From Oopsacas minuta (lineage: Eukaryota > Porifera > Hexactinellida > Lyssacinosida > Leucopsacidae), in NCBI GenBank assembly GCA_024704765.1, contig JAKMXF010000055.1, positions 653,222 to 717,221 of the forward strand: a stretch of DNA of 64,000 bases, read 5' to 3'. This document shows, in pieces, positions 46,230-58,175 of this stretch. The position numbers were made by a program, and so were the translations under genes. Numbering within the stretch: position 1 is the first letter of the stretch; each line of letters starts with the position of its first letter. The notes under the pieces are model-generated. The model saw nothing but the letters and a program-made list of their open reading frames with translations, did not search any database and was not told where the DNA came from.

Positions 46230-48286
46230 ATTAGTCTCTAAAAATGACATATAATTGCTAAAATAGTGAATGCATTCGTCTTATTCAAGCTTAGACGACA
46301 ACCATTGGCCATAAGCTCAGTGATGTAGGATTCACGAACTTCTGACCAATGGTTGTGCAAGCTGGTAGATATTTCCGATGGTCATATCAATGTTAAAATC
46401 TTCAGAAATCTATATGATTCCAAAATGTCAGCAACATTAAGTGGAGTTGGTTGAGTCAATTGTCAATTGTCTATTGCTAGTCACAAACAACTGAAAGGCT
46501 TGGATCTCAAAAACCATGGCTTCCCATAGATCGCTGTTTTAACAGCGCTAGCATGATATTCAATGAGTCAATTTCGAATACTTCATAAATAATAGTACTC
46601 TTTTAGATATCTAATAAGGAACTCCTTGTTGCTTTACCATTGCAGAGTTTGTTTTGTGCAATGAGGTGGCTAATGCTTGTATTTCATTGAAATATGGTCA
46701 ATTGGTAAGGTCACAAATTGTGAATTAAGAGAAACATCAGCTGATACTTTGCATTTGATTTTGGTACATTTTGGAATATATGCTCAGAGTAAAACACTTT
46801 GTGAATATTCTAAGGTGATGTTAATTTGATTGTAGACTTTACGACTCACTGATCCATCAAGGCCACCTGCGACGTCGATTGTTAAGGGATATATTATATA
46901 CTGAAATCAATCAATTGGTCAAATGGACTCAAATAATCTTTCCGTAGTAACTGAAACCATTATGCTATACTTAATAGTTACATCAACTGGATAATCAGTA
47001 TTTCCCACAATCTTTAGTTCACTTGATGCAACAAGTGATGAAGATATGCTGAAATCTTCTTAAGTTGGGTTAATAAATAATTGCTTACAGGAAAGACGCA
47101 ACTCTATGTATTTCCGCCCTACAATCTCAAGCATATCAATCAAGGCTGCTGTAATATGAGAATTTATGGTGAATTTAGATGGAACATAGTTTAAGTTGAA
47201 AATATATCTTTACACATGTCAGAAGTCTTGCTAACATAATTTTTATTATGAATCAGTTTTAGAGACATCAATGATATTTCCTTGTGATCTAGCAACAAAA
47301 CAAATGTGCTCTACGATGTGAGCAACTTATTTTGTCAATGATTCCATAGTTATGGCAAGAACATGCTTCCTGAAGATATTTGAGTTTGTTGAATGAAAAC
47401 GGTTTCCATAGCTCTAGGAGTTGATGGACAAGAACTGAGAAAATCACCTTTTCTTGAATGAAATAATGGGTAAATTGTCCAGTCATCAAGGTTACCTTGC
47501 TTCAAAAGCTATAGGTTCAGAAATCAATTTTTAAGAATAGGTATCGAATATGCTGAAATTCTGCATGATGAAAGATTTCCAAGAAGTACTTTGTTGGAAC
47601 ATTTGCATTGTAATTTTGACATTATTGGAGGTCATTCTCAATAGTATTGTTTGACGTAATTATGAAAATGAATTATTCTTATGGCTTATTACAGTCGTCT
47701 GATTCCAGGAAGTATACGATCATTAACTCATCAATCATTCCGGAAGAATCAGCTTGAATTAATAAAATTAGTCTAATCGATATGATATATTCCTTAGCAT
47801 ATCCTAAGTTACAACCTTATAAAAACATAAATCTAATTATTTCTCTACATAGTATACATAACCATTATTATGTTGTATAATAGGTTTTATATTCCATATT
47901 ATATGTTTAGATTAACCGATGTAGAAACTTTTCTTTTTCATAGGAATATTAGTATCATATAGTAAAGATAGGTTTCTATTCAAGTTACTTTAATCATGAA
48001 TACATTACAACCTTGAATTAATATTGATCATCTCCTAACTCTTCTTTATACCATGGATAACCACAATAAAGTAGATTATTTAATTGCAACTATTCACATT
48101 TATCATTTGCATTATGAAATGGTTATTATTATGACCCATTTTAACAACCACAATAATTAAAACAATGAAAATTTGACATTAAAGTACATAAAATGTATAA
48201 ATTGAACAAGTTTTAATATACATTGATGCCAAATTAACGATCAAGACTGCTCAGTAAGATATATCAATATCCTACTTTCCGATATA
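46230..48286. other. No recognised gene
   Basis: AT-rich. The minus strand between about 46300 and 47490 has several short open pieces with plausible but broken coding character (for example 47289-47489), which might be a very old transposase, but no diagnostic motif is visible. From 47700 to 48250 nothing is seen. Confidence 0.4.
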
Positions 48287-48288
48287 CA

Positions 48289-49571
48289 GGGTGACAAATA
48301 AGTTCTGTCCCATTGAAAATTTATTATAACTAAACCATGAACTAAGATATTGACTTGAATTAAGCTATAACATAGCAAACTAAGTATAGATTCATAATAT
48401 TTTCAATTGTTCGATATAGCTCCCTTTCTTATTGATGATAGTTCTTAGCCACTTGGGGACGGACTCGACAGCGGCACGCAACTGTTCCTGCGGGATTTTT
48501 CCCATTCTCGGGAGAAAGACGTTTTTAGAGAATTGACACTCTTGTGGGAAGTAGAGGACGTATTTGTGCCCAATATCGATCACAACGAGAAGTCCATTGG
48601 GTTGAGATCTGGGCTGGAAGGAGGCCATTCCTCCTTGGAGATGAAGTCTGGGATAGTGTCTCGTAACCACTGTAGGTTGACTTTCGCTGTGAGAGCAGGC
48701 GCACCGTCTTGCTGGAATAAAATGAACGATTATTGAAGATGGTCTTACCAGGCCTCTCACTATTGGGTCTAAAACGAGCTCCTGATACTTAACAGCATTT
48801 ATTTTTACGCCCGGTGGGATGATAACCTGTGGGGTAGGCCTTTTGCGGACTCCCCCGCCCAAACCACCACTGACTGAGGATGCTGAACTCTTTGGACGCA
48901 TCGATACCCTTGTGGTATGGAAGATGGAGAAGAGGACAGTACTCGATCGTTTTGACGATTGTACGCCTGGACAGTGAATAATTTCTCATCCGAGAATAAA
49001 ATTTCATCAAGGCCAAAACTTGCGAGCCGGGCGAGTAAGGCCTTGCTTCTGGCTAGCTCTTTTCTATAATCTGTGCCGAAATAAAGTGGACCTTCCTCTT
49101 TTTGTAAGGAAATAGGCCCATATCGCTCTCCACAATTGTTCGGCCCGATTCTCTGGATATTCGGAGTTCTGGCGCCATTTTTCGCAGCGTTGAGTCCGAC
49201 TACCGATAACCTTTCTCTTCTGGGTAGTGGTCGCAGATGTTGGACGACCACTTCTATGCCTGTCTGAGGTACTACCAGTGTCCTTATATCTTTTAATAGT
49301 ACGATATATCAATTTCTTGCGCGACTTGGGGAAATTGAAATCTTCAATATTTTGCTTTGGCTTTTCCCTTACAATATAATTTAACAATAACCACCCTATT
49401 CTTCTCCATTTAGCCTAGAATCTTTTAGCTTGTTCAGAATGTACAGATTACATTTGAATACTTGAAATATATACATTTTTACTTATCTAACACTATAACT
49501 GTTCAATCTGGTTCTTTAATAAGGAACTACACTACAGCAAACATATGGGACAGAACTTATTTGTCACCCTG
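48289..49571 (-). mobile_element. maT-type (DD37D) element, 1283 bp
   Basis: Both ends read CAGGGTGACAAATAAGTTCT inward and remain identical for about 27 bp. TA flanks both sides (48287-48288, 49572-49573). Near-perfect termini suggest a fairly recent insertion although the gene has several breaks. GC content is visibly higher than the surroundings. Confidence 0.93.
48392..49387 (-). pseudogene. maT-type transposase (DD37D), broken
   Basis: Minus-strand frames 49064-49387 (HTH region: SRKKLIYRTIKRYKDTGSTS, then HRSGRPTSATT), 48805-49251 (ILFSDEKLFTVQAYNRQNDR with the first Asp, then PQSVVVWAGESAKG) and 48392-48901 (PPGVKINAVKYQELVLDPIV; carboxy end PQEQLRAAVESVPKWLRTII). The second and third catalytic residues are in an alternative frame near 48590-48720: QDGAPALTAK (Asp; the usual His of AHT is Leu) and SSPDLNPMDFSL (Asp), with 37 residues between, so DD37D, the maT spacing. 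At least three frame changes and a stop (TGA just after the third Asp, where Trp is expected) inactivate it. Confidence 0.9.
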
Positions 49572-49573
49572 TA

Positions 49574-51864
49574 TATATTTACATCCACGACAATGGCGGG
49601 ATCTTTACAATTGTTGGATAATTAAAGCAAAGAGAAAGCACGTATTGCCTGGGATTGAGTATTTTCCAACAAAATTCTTGTGAATATGTTTATTAATTGA
49701 TTAAGTCGTACTAAAACTGAATCAATGCTATCCGTCTAACTATTTAAGGGTGCTCGATTAATGTACATCGAAGAATAGTACACTTAATGTTAAAAATCAA
49801 TAGAAATATTAACTTCGTTAGATTCGATGGTGGTTTACCAAAGTTTATTACTTCACAAATTTCATACATAGTTAAAATGAGATAATGTTGGGAAAGTAGG
49901 GCCTAGGGATCTTCAATTCAGCGATTATAAAAATGAAAAATGACAATGATAAATTTAACTGATATGTTAGTATTGTGAATGTTCAGATAAAATATAAATT
50001 ATTGCTTAATATATCTCATTAATATTTTGAACAATGTTATGATCGATTAAGGTAAAATTGAGGATTATAATATGAGAAATTTAAGTCATTATCCACATGA
50101 TAAGTTGAAATCCTTTTGTTTAGAACTAGTATTTTGTATTTAAGCATGCATAATTTATCCAAAAACACAGAAATATGCTACAAGTGTATCAAGGGTTCTT
50201 AATTGTATACCCAACTCAAAAACATAAAAGTTAGGCCCATAATAAAAGCAATTCAAAATGGATACAGGATCAAAATTAATATGTGAGTCACCGTGGGGGC
50301 CAAAATAATTCGATTCTATAATGAATAAGCTTTCACATATAATTAGTAGCTTTACACACAATCTAAATCATCGTATTTCGGAAACAAAGTTCGGATAGAT
50401 GGAGTGATAAATAATTAGGAAAATGAGCTCCACAGTCAAACGGCTAGTACAAGCACTTTGTCCTGTCTTCCAATTAATGAAGAGAATAAATTGATTGAAA
50501 TGAATAGTCCAAACACACATATTGAGACGACATAACATAAATCTCATATCATTTAGTAGGAATATTTAAGAGCACTATAATGCAAATAGTCGTAAAACAA
50601 TCAAAATATTTGATGACTTCATTAAATTTAGCACATTAAGGCCATACTACCCCTGTATGCCAAAAGTCAGCTCTAAGAGTATTTCAGATTCTTAAATCAA
50701 TTCTTGGTATACAAAGATATATACACACACATATACATAGGTGTAAGGTTACCTATTCTGGGGGACACTCATGTTTGTTGAAAATTGTAAGGTTTTCCGC
50801 CTATGGTGCTAATACTTCATCTCCTCATTTATGGATTCTATAAATGGTACCAAATGCATAGAAAAGTTCATGTTCAACTCTTCCATAATACGATTGATAA
50901 AACTATGTACCACGTCAAAAATAGCTGGGTTATCATTTATTAATAATACAAAGCTCCTCCAAGAGGTAAGTTTGGATTAGTAACAAACACCAAAATTTAC
51001 ATATAATCAGACCTATGTGCTTGCATAATATGTGTTCATCCATAACAACAGTAAAATGACCAAATTAAAGGGGAAATAACAATTCACTCCATACAGTTGT
51101 AATCTTTTAGCAGCCATAGGGGCCGATAACTCTAGGTTTTGGATATTATTCGAGTTAATACGTTATATGTAATAATATCAGGTAAAAGTGGCAATTACTT
51201 CAATACATTGTCACAATATTTGCTTATATACGGGATCGAAAAAGGATTGAAAACCATATTACTTGTTTGCTGAGAAGTGAAGGTGATACGAATTAATGAT
51301 ACCTGCCTATTTTTTCAAGCAATTCCTGTCAATAATAAATGTTTAGAAATCATTGTAGCAATGAATCTGCAACCACGTTCAAACTCAGTGATTAACTTCT
51401 TAGCGAATACAGCGGCAGTAGATGAATTTGTGGATGACATTCTGTAAGTATGAATAAATTTGGTCAAACTACATTGATCAACAAAAATTAATTGCGATAT
51501 AACTTCACAATTTCTGTTTACAATTAAGTATGGATGAAATATAATGAAATTTACCAGAGATGACATGCCAAACTACGCTAATAAAACCTTCGCGATCTGA
51601 GACATGATATTCTAACACATAGGTGAAACCATTTTGGATATGTACCCAACAGTAGGGGGTAGTTACCTAAAGTCATGTTGAAGCTTCACAAATGCCATAT
51701 TGAAAAAAATAAGTATTCTAATGGTTCATGGAATTTCCCATACTATTAACGGAAATTCAAACAATCGGGACTAGGAAAGGGACTACGTGTACTGGAGTAA
51801 AATTTACAACATTTTCAAACTAAACAGATATAAAATAGTGATATTTTCAAAGTGGCTAGCAATG
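49574..51864. other. AT-rich stretch, nothing recognised
   Basis: No diagnostic motifs, terminal repeats or RNA genes. Short frames such as 50155-50361 and 51315-51566 show no resemblance to known families. A (CA/TA)n-rich patch lies near 50720-50740. Confidence 0.45.
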
Positions 51865-52034
51865 CAGTAATTCTCAAACGCTGGTCACGGATCACTTATG
51901 TGCCAACAAAATGTAACTGAAATATAGGTAATGCTTCCAATGGGTCAAGTCTCTGGCTTTCTATATATGAAAGTAGTAAAACACAACCTATATAATTATA
52001 GCTATAGCCTAAAAAAGATAAGATTTGAGAACTG
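51865..52034. mobile_element. Possible hAT-type MITE
   Basis: The left end CAGTAATTCTCAAACGCTGG and the right end read inward CAGTTCTCAAATCTTATC resemble the CAGTGATTCTCAAAC termini of hAT-related MITEs and are roughly inverted. About 170 bp. The adjacent 8-mers (TAGCAATG and AGTTAATT) do not match, so the limits or the assignment may be wrong. Confidence 0.3.
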
Positions 52035-52510
52035 AGTTAATTTTTACTATACCAGGGATAAAAGTAATTGAACATATTTGGGTTGGAATTTCTATAATCG
52101 TAGATGACATGAAATAGGTACATTTTAACCAGAATAAATGGACTTTTAATATGCAATAATTCACAAAAGTCCTATTTGTGAAGGTTACTGATCGTAATGA
52201 CGTGATGTACTAGCGTAATTGGGAAATATGTAATACAAAATGTTCAATCTCAGAGACCATGTACAGCGGTAATTGTTACTCAATTATAATCAGTGTTAAA
52301 AATACAAATAACACAAGTCAACAAAATTTAACTTCATTTTCTCATCAAGTATTAGATTGGCATTTTCTAAGCTAGTTATTTAAGCTGAATTCAAATCTGC
52401 TTTCAGATTCTTTCCAGCACATCCAGTTTCTTTTCCATCTACAAGTCAACGATTTTTATGTATTCCCTAAATTTTTCCTGTTATTTTATGGTAGTGGCTG
52501 TCTTTTTGTC

Positions 52511-52625
52511 NNNNNNNNNNNNNNNNNNNNNNNNNNNNNNNNNNNNNNNNNNNNNNNNNNNNNNNNNNNNNNNNNNNNNNNNNNNNNNNNNNNNNNNNNN
52601 NNNNNNNNNNNNNNNNNNNNNNNNN
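52511..52625. other. Assembly gap (115 N)
   Basis: Run of undetermined bases. The true length of missing sequence is unknown. A Tc1/mariner-type right end lies 105 bases beyond it, so a repeat in the gap may have broken the assembly. Confidence 0.99.
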
Positions 52626-52730
52626 TCCTAATAGTATGTAGTAATTATATATAGAGAATCAATAATGTAGGTCATGCTGAATAAATATTATAGACAAAAT
52701 GGTTTGTATCAGAACTTTGGAGCCACCCTG
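52626..52730. mobile_element. Right end of a Tc1/mariner-type element
   Basis: Ends TTTGGAGCCACCCTG followed by TA at 52731-52732. Read inward this is CAGGGTGGCTCCAAAGTTCT, the CAGGGTG start shared by the DD37D and DD37E elements in this window. The remainder would lie to the left, in or beyond the gap. Confidence 0.4.
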
Positions 52731-52734
52731 TATA

Positions 52735-52841
52735 GTCCGTAGAATGGAAATTCAACTGATGATATTCCGGTTGAAATGTACTCCGGATAACGAGCACAAA
52801 CCTCGACGCTCACTTGGTGTACGTATAACGAGGTTCCAATG
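52735..52841. repeat. Pogo-like terminus
   Basis: Ends GTATAACGAGGTTCCAATG followed by TA. Read inward it is CATTGGAACCTCGTTATAC, a pogo/Tigger-type end. Internal CGGATAACGAGCACAAACCT and ACCTCGACG words suggest a small foldback element, but the left limit is not clear. Confidence 0.3.
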
Positions 52842-52844
52842 TAG

Positions 52845-54275
52845 TTTCATATTAATGGCAGTTAAGGAATTTCCATAAAAATATATCCACTTCCTTTTAT
52901 CCCTGGTGAAAAGTAGTGATAAGGCTCATTCATTAGTAGTCTATGCTGTAGCCTGTTCACTGACAAATTTTACTGTACAATCATATATTTTCGATATTAT
53001 CTAATTAATACCCTTTTGCTCGAATAAATGTAGTAATGATCGTTAATGATCAGAAATGAAAGCTTTTGGTATGAATAAGTTGTATACTGTACTGAGCGAT
53101 ATTTGATACAATGGGTGGACATTTCGGACTACCTCCAATTATAATCTAATTGTTCCTAAGTTTTAGTCAAACAATTCCAGCCAATAAGTAACAAAATTCG
53201 AATACCTTTATAACACATTCAGATACGAAATCGCTAAACGATGTGACGTAATAGTGAATATACCCATATCGTATCAATTTCACCTGATAATGAGAAATAG
53301 TTTCAAAAAGTATTACAAGGTTATGAGAAGTTGGGTACGTAGTCAAAACTTTGGCGACTATAGTATTATAAGTGGATATTTGCAAACAATGCGCCATTCA
53401 GTGCATCAAATATATCTAAAATGGTAGCAACTGTACAATTACAAACATTGTATATTTTATGTATAAAAATGTTTAGAACACTTGAGATAAATTCAGAAAA
53501 TGAAGATGCACGAGTAAGCATTTATTCGTGCACAAATGGGAGATATTCAATAACATATTGCCTATTAAAGGAAACAGATGAAGTCATCTAGAACTGGGAG
53601 TAGATGGATAACCCAAGGCCTCTAGCCAAATTATCTAGAAAGTAATCAGACTCATATTTTAAGGAATTCATTCGATATACTCATGTATATTACAATAAAG
53701 CCATTGGCATTAAACTTGGGGAATGTATAAACATTTGAACCTAATCTAAACAATGGCAAAATATAATTTTCACATTTCAGACTGTATGATGTGTCTCCAT
53801 AACTTAAGAGTATTTGAGAGAAGTTGTCAGTTGTGATTTTCCTAATATATCAAATTCAAATTTCCATGAGAATGGGTAAAAAAAGAGGGACGAGCTCATA
53901 ACACTTTGGAATGCTGAGTTAAATACACCTAAACATATTAGTAGTGCATTGGTCATATCATTAGCAACCCTATATCCTGTAATTCGAAGAAAATTCTAAT
54001 TTTGTCTCTAGCCTACAATTAAGACGCTGGCGGATCTTCTATATAAATTCATTCAATTAATAAATAAGTAAGAAACTAATACTGATGATTCAAAGATATC
54101 TAACAGTGAAATTGCTTCTAAGTAACCATATAAAGAAAGTAAACCGCTTTACAAGATGTCTTAAGAAGATGGAATATTCAAAGCTCTCGCAATTAAAGTT
54201 TCCAACCTATCAGAAACCAATCTGGTGAAACGCTTGGGCTGGGAAGAATGAATGTTGGGAGGTCGTGGAATAGTA
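52845..54275. other. AT-rich stretch, nothing recognised
   Basis: Contains no coding motif, terminus or RNA gene that I can support. The 76-codon minus-strand frame at 53167-53397 resembles nothing known. Confidence 0.45.
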
Positions 54276-54279
54276 CTGA

Positions 54280-54480
54280 GCTGTGCTTTGCTCGTGAAGC
54301 CTCATTTTGACTGTAGAGATGTGGACAAAAAGGAAAAATTTTGAATTGCCTCTAAATTGAAGCATAGTATCAAAGTCAATATCTGGGATGGCATTTCATC
54401 AAAGGGATTTTTCCCTCTGCATATTTGATCACAATATAGAGGTTAGGTATTTTATAAAGATCTCATAGGTCCACTTGATA
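54280..54480 (+). pseudogene. Tc1 transposase scrap
   Basis: In pieces across frames: a W.K-type peptide (DVDKKEKF / MWTKRKNFELP) followed by SVKVNIWDGISSKG-like sequence (text near 54375-54410) and FPLHIFDHNIE near 54410-54435. These match the ..vWr...........VKvmvWGgIs..G...l...  segment between the first and second catalytic Asp in Tc1 proteins. Nothing beyond this can be aligned and no termini are visible. A 69-codon frame at 54491-54700 follows but shows no family motif. Confidence 0.4.
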
Positions 54481-54917
54481 GATCGAGCCCATGTTTCGAG
54501 AACGATTATGTTCTAATACAGAAATGAGCCTTACACACTTTCAAGAAGGTAGACTGAAAGTTGGGGCTCATATATATTCAGTTGGATCAGCAAAAGCCTT
54601 ATATACATCAAAAGGAATATCTATTCGGATGGAAAAGCATATTCTGAATAGAAATCTAACAAGAACGAAATTAGGACTGAAAACAAGGTTTTGTCATTAA
54701 TGGGATTCTATAATCCCAGACTACTCGAACAGTACTAGTCACCAATGCCAAATATGCCAACAATTGTTAGATAATAAGGGGACCAAGAAAATTATTGATT
54801 ATTAGAAATTAATAATACAATGCAGCATATACAACACATTATGGAATTACTTTATATAAACATAAAATTTGATACTAAAGATTCTCAATTATTATGAATG
54901 CTGTAAAATACAAATGT

Positions 54918-55150
54918 CACAACCGAATAGTCCACGATTCGATTCAAACTGAACATCAGTTTTCGGTAATAATGAAAACTGAATATTACCACTATTAGTA
55001 TTCTGTCATCATAACCGAATATGATCGAAAAGTATTCGGCATGGGTTACCAAAATTATCAGGTTTTGTATTCGGTAAGAGTAAGCGAATATTATCAGTAT
55101 TCGAATTGGGTAGGGAAGCTATTCATGAAATGTGATATTCGGTTTAGTGA
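54918..55150. repeat. Cluster of ATTCGGT/ACCGAAT words
   Basis: At least seven exact or near copies of ATTCGGT in both orientations (54921, 54960, 55011, 55037, 55067, 55090 and 55138, approximate) within about 230 bases. This organisation suggests a foldback or MITE-like element with iterated binding motifs. I found no clear duplication. Confidence 0.35.
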
Positions 55151-56258
55151 GTTTCACCTTGTATAATACCCATACATACTACAAATATATGGCAAAATTA
55201 TATTGAATTTTCAAACCGCTGGTTAAGTTTTAACTCAACCTGACGGGTGTAGCTTGAAAATGATAGATTGGACTAGTGATTTGCAAAACTATTGAATTTT
55301 GAAATGCTTGGAGTCTCAAAACACAGGCGAAAACTTAGCCTAATTGTTTAGTCCCGTCCTCCTACTTTTTTACACTGCCAACTCAGATGCTTTATAATAT
55401 ATAATATTTACCTCAGATACAAATATATTTCTTATAAATTCATATTGTATTTTTTGAAATCTCTTCGTTGATCTATTATCCAAACGAACTATCTGATGAT
55501 CATGTGTATCTAGAATGGTAAATTAATCACTAAATCATTGAGGAATTATTTTAGAAGTTATTTTGGGCGGTGAGCTTGTTAAGCTACCGCTGTAACCACT
55601 GGAGTTACGCCTATGACGAAACTGGCGTTAAAAGGAAGTGGTTCGATATCCAAAATATAGCTTGAAAGTAAATGATCTTCCGCTTACAACGAATTTCGGT
55701 AAATCGTATGTAATCATAGGTCCCGAATACCTCGTTATTGTTTGCTGTGGGCAAACTTTTCCATTTATTAGAAACCACTTCAATTGTACTTGAATCTTGC
55801 GAAGAAATGAAGCATATCTAGTTGAAGCTGTGATTCGATTTATATCTAACTAACTAATTAAATGACATAGAAGTATTATGTATTTCTATATACATTTTTG
55901 CTATTATGCTCCACAGTTTGTAGCATGAATAAAGTACATGATTGAACAAAATCTAATAACGAATTGAAATATTCAAAATGTTATAACACAAAAAAGTAGT
56001 TTGAGATTAAAAATCTCTGCAGCAGGCATATTGATCTTAGGAACAAAATATTATCCTAAACTCTAAAGGGATCATGAAATACAATCAGATGTGAACATGA
56101 TCATTAGATTTAATAATTCACCCACAACGAGAATAAGGATAAGCGATTGTGCAATTTTTTTGACAACAATTATGTTTGTTAACAATATGATATCTACCTA
56201 ACGAATTATTGATGAATGAGTATAAGGAAATTCAATGAGATATCATTTGGAATCTAAC

Positions 56259-56489
56259 CTTTTTCAGATTTCGTAATTTGGGGATTCTTTTGCTGCTTTA
56301 TTACAAAAGCAGTGGAAATAATTCTAGTATCAATTGCATCTTCACTGAAAGAATCGGCTTCTAAAACAGAAGAGTTAGATAGTTCCCTGTTAACAGCATT
56401 CAGAGGGATAGAATAAAAGTCTCTATTGTGAGAGAACTCTTTTGGAAAAGGAGTATATTCAAAATCCAAATGAATTTGTTTTGAAACAT
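56259..56489 (-). CDS. Candidate host exon, unknown protein
   Basis: Minus-strand open stretch from a possible acceptor (..TTTATCAATCAG before 56489; another AG at about 56505) to a possible donor AAAAAG|GTTAGA at 56258. The peptide includes FEYTPFPKEFSHNRDFYSIP and SVLEADSFSEDAIDTRIIST, a balanced composition typical of coding DNA. Family unknown. The donor is not a strong consensus. It could belong with the small candidate exon at 57384-57456 on the same strand. Confidence 0.27.
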
Positions 56490-57383
56490 CTGATTGATAA
56501 AGAACTGTTACAAACTATGAAAAGTTGAATGTAAATAATACGAAAAATAATAATGTAACAATAACAAAATATTTTGAATATTCATTCTAGAAAATTTAAT
56601 TCCAGCATAATTCGAAAGAACGAGATTTTGAAATTCAAGTATAATTATTATAGCTTTGAACTATACCCTAAATAATTCAGATTAAGTGTTCTTCTCGAAA
56701 GGCTAATATTACTGGACAAACTTCTTCTTTTGGGAATTATAACGTCGACGCCCGCAAGATGATAGTCTTTCACAACTCCCCTCCCAAGATAGCTTCACAT
56801 GCTGTGCAATGAGATAGCTAACGATATAACTAACTTTAGTGTTATTTTATGATTGCTTATTCTGGCTGGCAAAAGACCAAGATAAATAGAATAACAATAT
56901 GAAGATCGGAAGATATCTCTCAAGACTCTTGCTGATTAGTTCGAGCTATAGATTCAGATAATTTTGGTAACTAAATGGTCTTAAGTCCATTATATGAGTG
57001 GTGGGCATCTTGTGGCCAGTGAGATACATTTATGTAACCTCGAATTTACAATTGTTAGAACAGAATTATACTGCGTGTGGATTGCATACTCATGTTAACT
57101 GTCCATTTTCAAATGAAATATCCATATTCAACATTTTCCATATTAGATTGGGCATATGCTCATGCACAATTTTATGTCAAAGGTAGCCAATGTTAGTTTA
57201 TGAGTGTATTCAAGGTGCGATGTCTGGTAAATAAATGAAATAAATATGTATACATATTCCTTAGAAGTGCAAAGGGGAAGTAAGTACTATCGACAAAGTC
57301 GGACACGTAACTTATCGTAATATCTGTGTCTGAAGTATAAGTGAAATCATTGAATAGGCTTGCCCGTAAGTAGAATATCTCAC

Positions 57384-57456
57384 CTTGAACCCAGTAGTCT
57401 GACGATTATAAAATGTTTTCCCTTGCAGATATTGGCTTAAAAAAAACGAATAACGT
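57384..57456 (-). CDS. Candidate small host exon
   Basis: Minus-strand stretch bounded by CTTCTAAACAG before it and a strong donor TTCAAG|GTGAGA after it. One frame is open throughout (RYSFFLSQYLQGKTFYNRQT). Seventy-three bases is short and the call rests on splice-like signals only. Confidence 0.25.
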
Positions 57457-58175
57457 CTGTTTAGAAGGACATAAAAATTGTAGAAGAGAACGTTCTTGAC
57501 AGAAGGAGTGAACAATATTTCTTCATAAAAGGCGGAACATGTCAAGATGTTTGACTTGCTGTGATTTTGTTTCTGTTAAAAAGGTTTCAATCTTCGTTGT
57601 CACTACTATACTACGGTATAGGTGAAGTATGTTAATATAACTGAATAAGAGCGAAAGGACAAGTCTCATTCTTTACCCTTCTCTGTTCAAAAACACAAAA
57701 GTACCGATCAAACTTATACTGCTCAATTAGCAGTGCATATAAGAGGTATTATTGCTGAATTTGACAATATTGAGGAATTTAGGAGTTAGACCCATTTAGG
57801 GTACCACTACTAGTACAGATATTCTTATTACTGGTGTCAACATTGTGATGCATCTATGACTGGTAAATGACGAGCCTTGGACAAGAAAATTAAGAGTATT
57901 CAAGTTTTCCGCAATATCAACCCAGAAGGCAAGATTCTTAGTCTATTCTTAGTCACAAATTTCAGAGTGGGCAAAAGTTTCATCTTCTAGAAATACGGAT
58001 ACCGATTTCTGATCTCACCTGATAAAATCAATCAAGTTTGGCTCCTGTGCTCATCCATCATTTCTCAGAGAAGTACAGCAAATTACCATTATCAGAATTC
58101 ATTTCTTGTAATTGTTGCTGAAACTGTCTGTGATTGAACCCTCGAGAACCAATGAAGTTTATTGTTGTACAACTA

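Larger units (their letters stand above)
55155..58170. other. Mostly non-coding; two candidate exons listed separately
   Basis: AT-rich. A GC-richer patch at 55560-55650 contains a GTGGTTCGATATCC box-B-like word and pairing ATTTTGG/CCAAAAT ends but does not fold as a tRNA. A 6-bp-scale TAAATTAATT-rich background fills the rest. Apart from the two candidate exons at 56259 and 57384 nothing is recognised. Confidence 0.35.

Noticed and set aside
55562-55655. tRNA-like sequence (GTGAGCTTGTTAAGC, GTGGTTCGATATCC, pairing ATTTTGG/CCAAAAT ends)
   Set aside because: The T arm and anticodon arm do not pair properly and the variable region would be about 30 bases. It is at best a tRNA-derived remnant.
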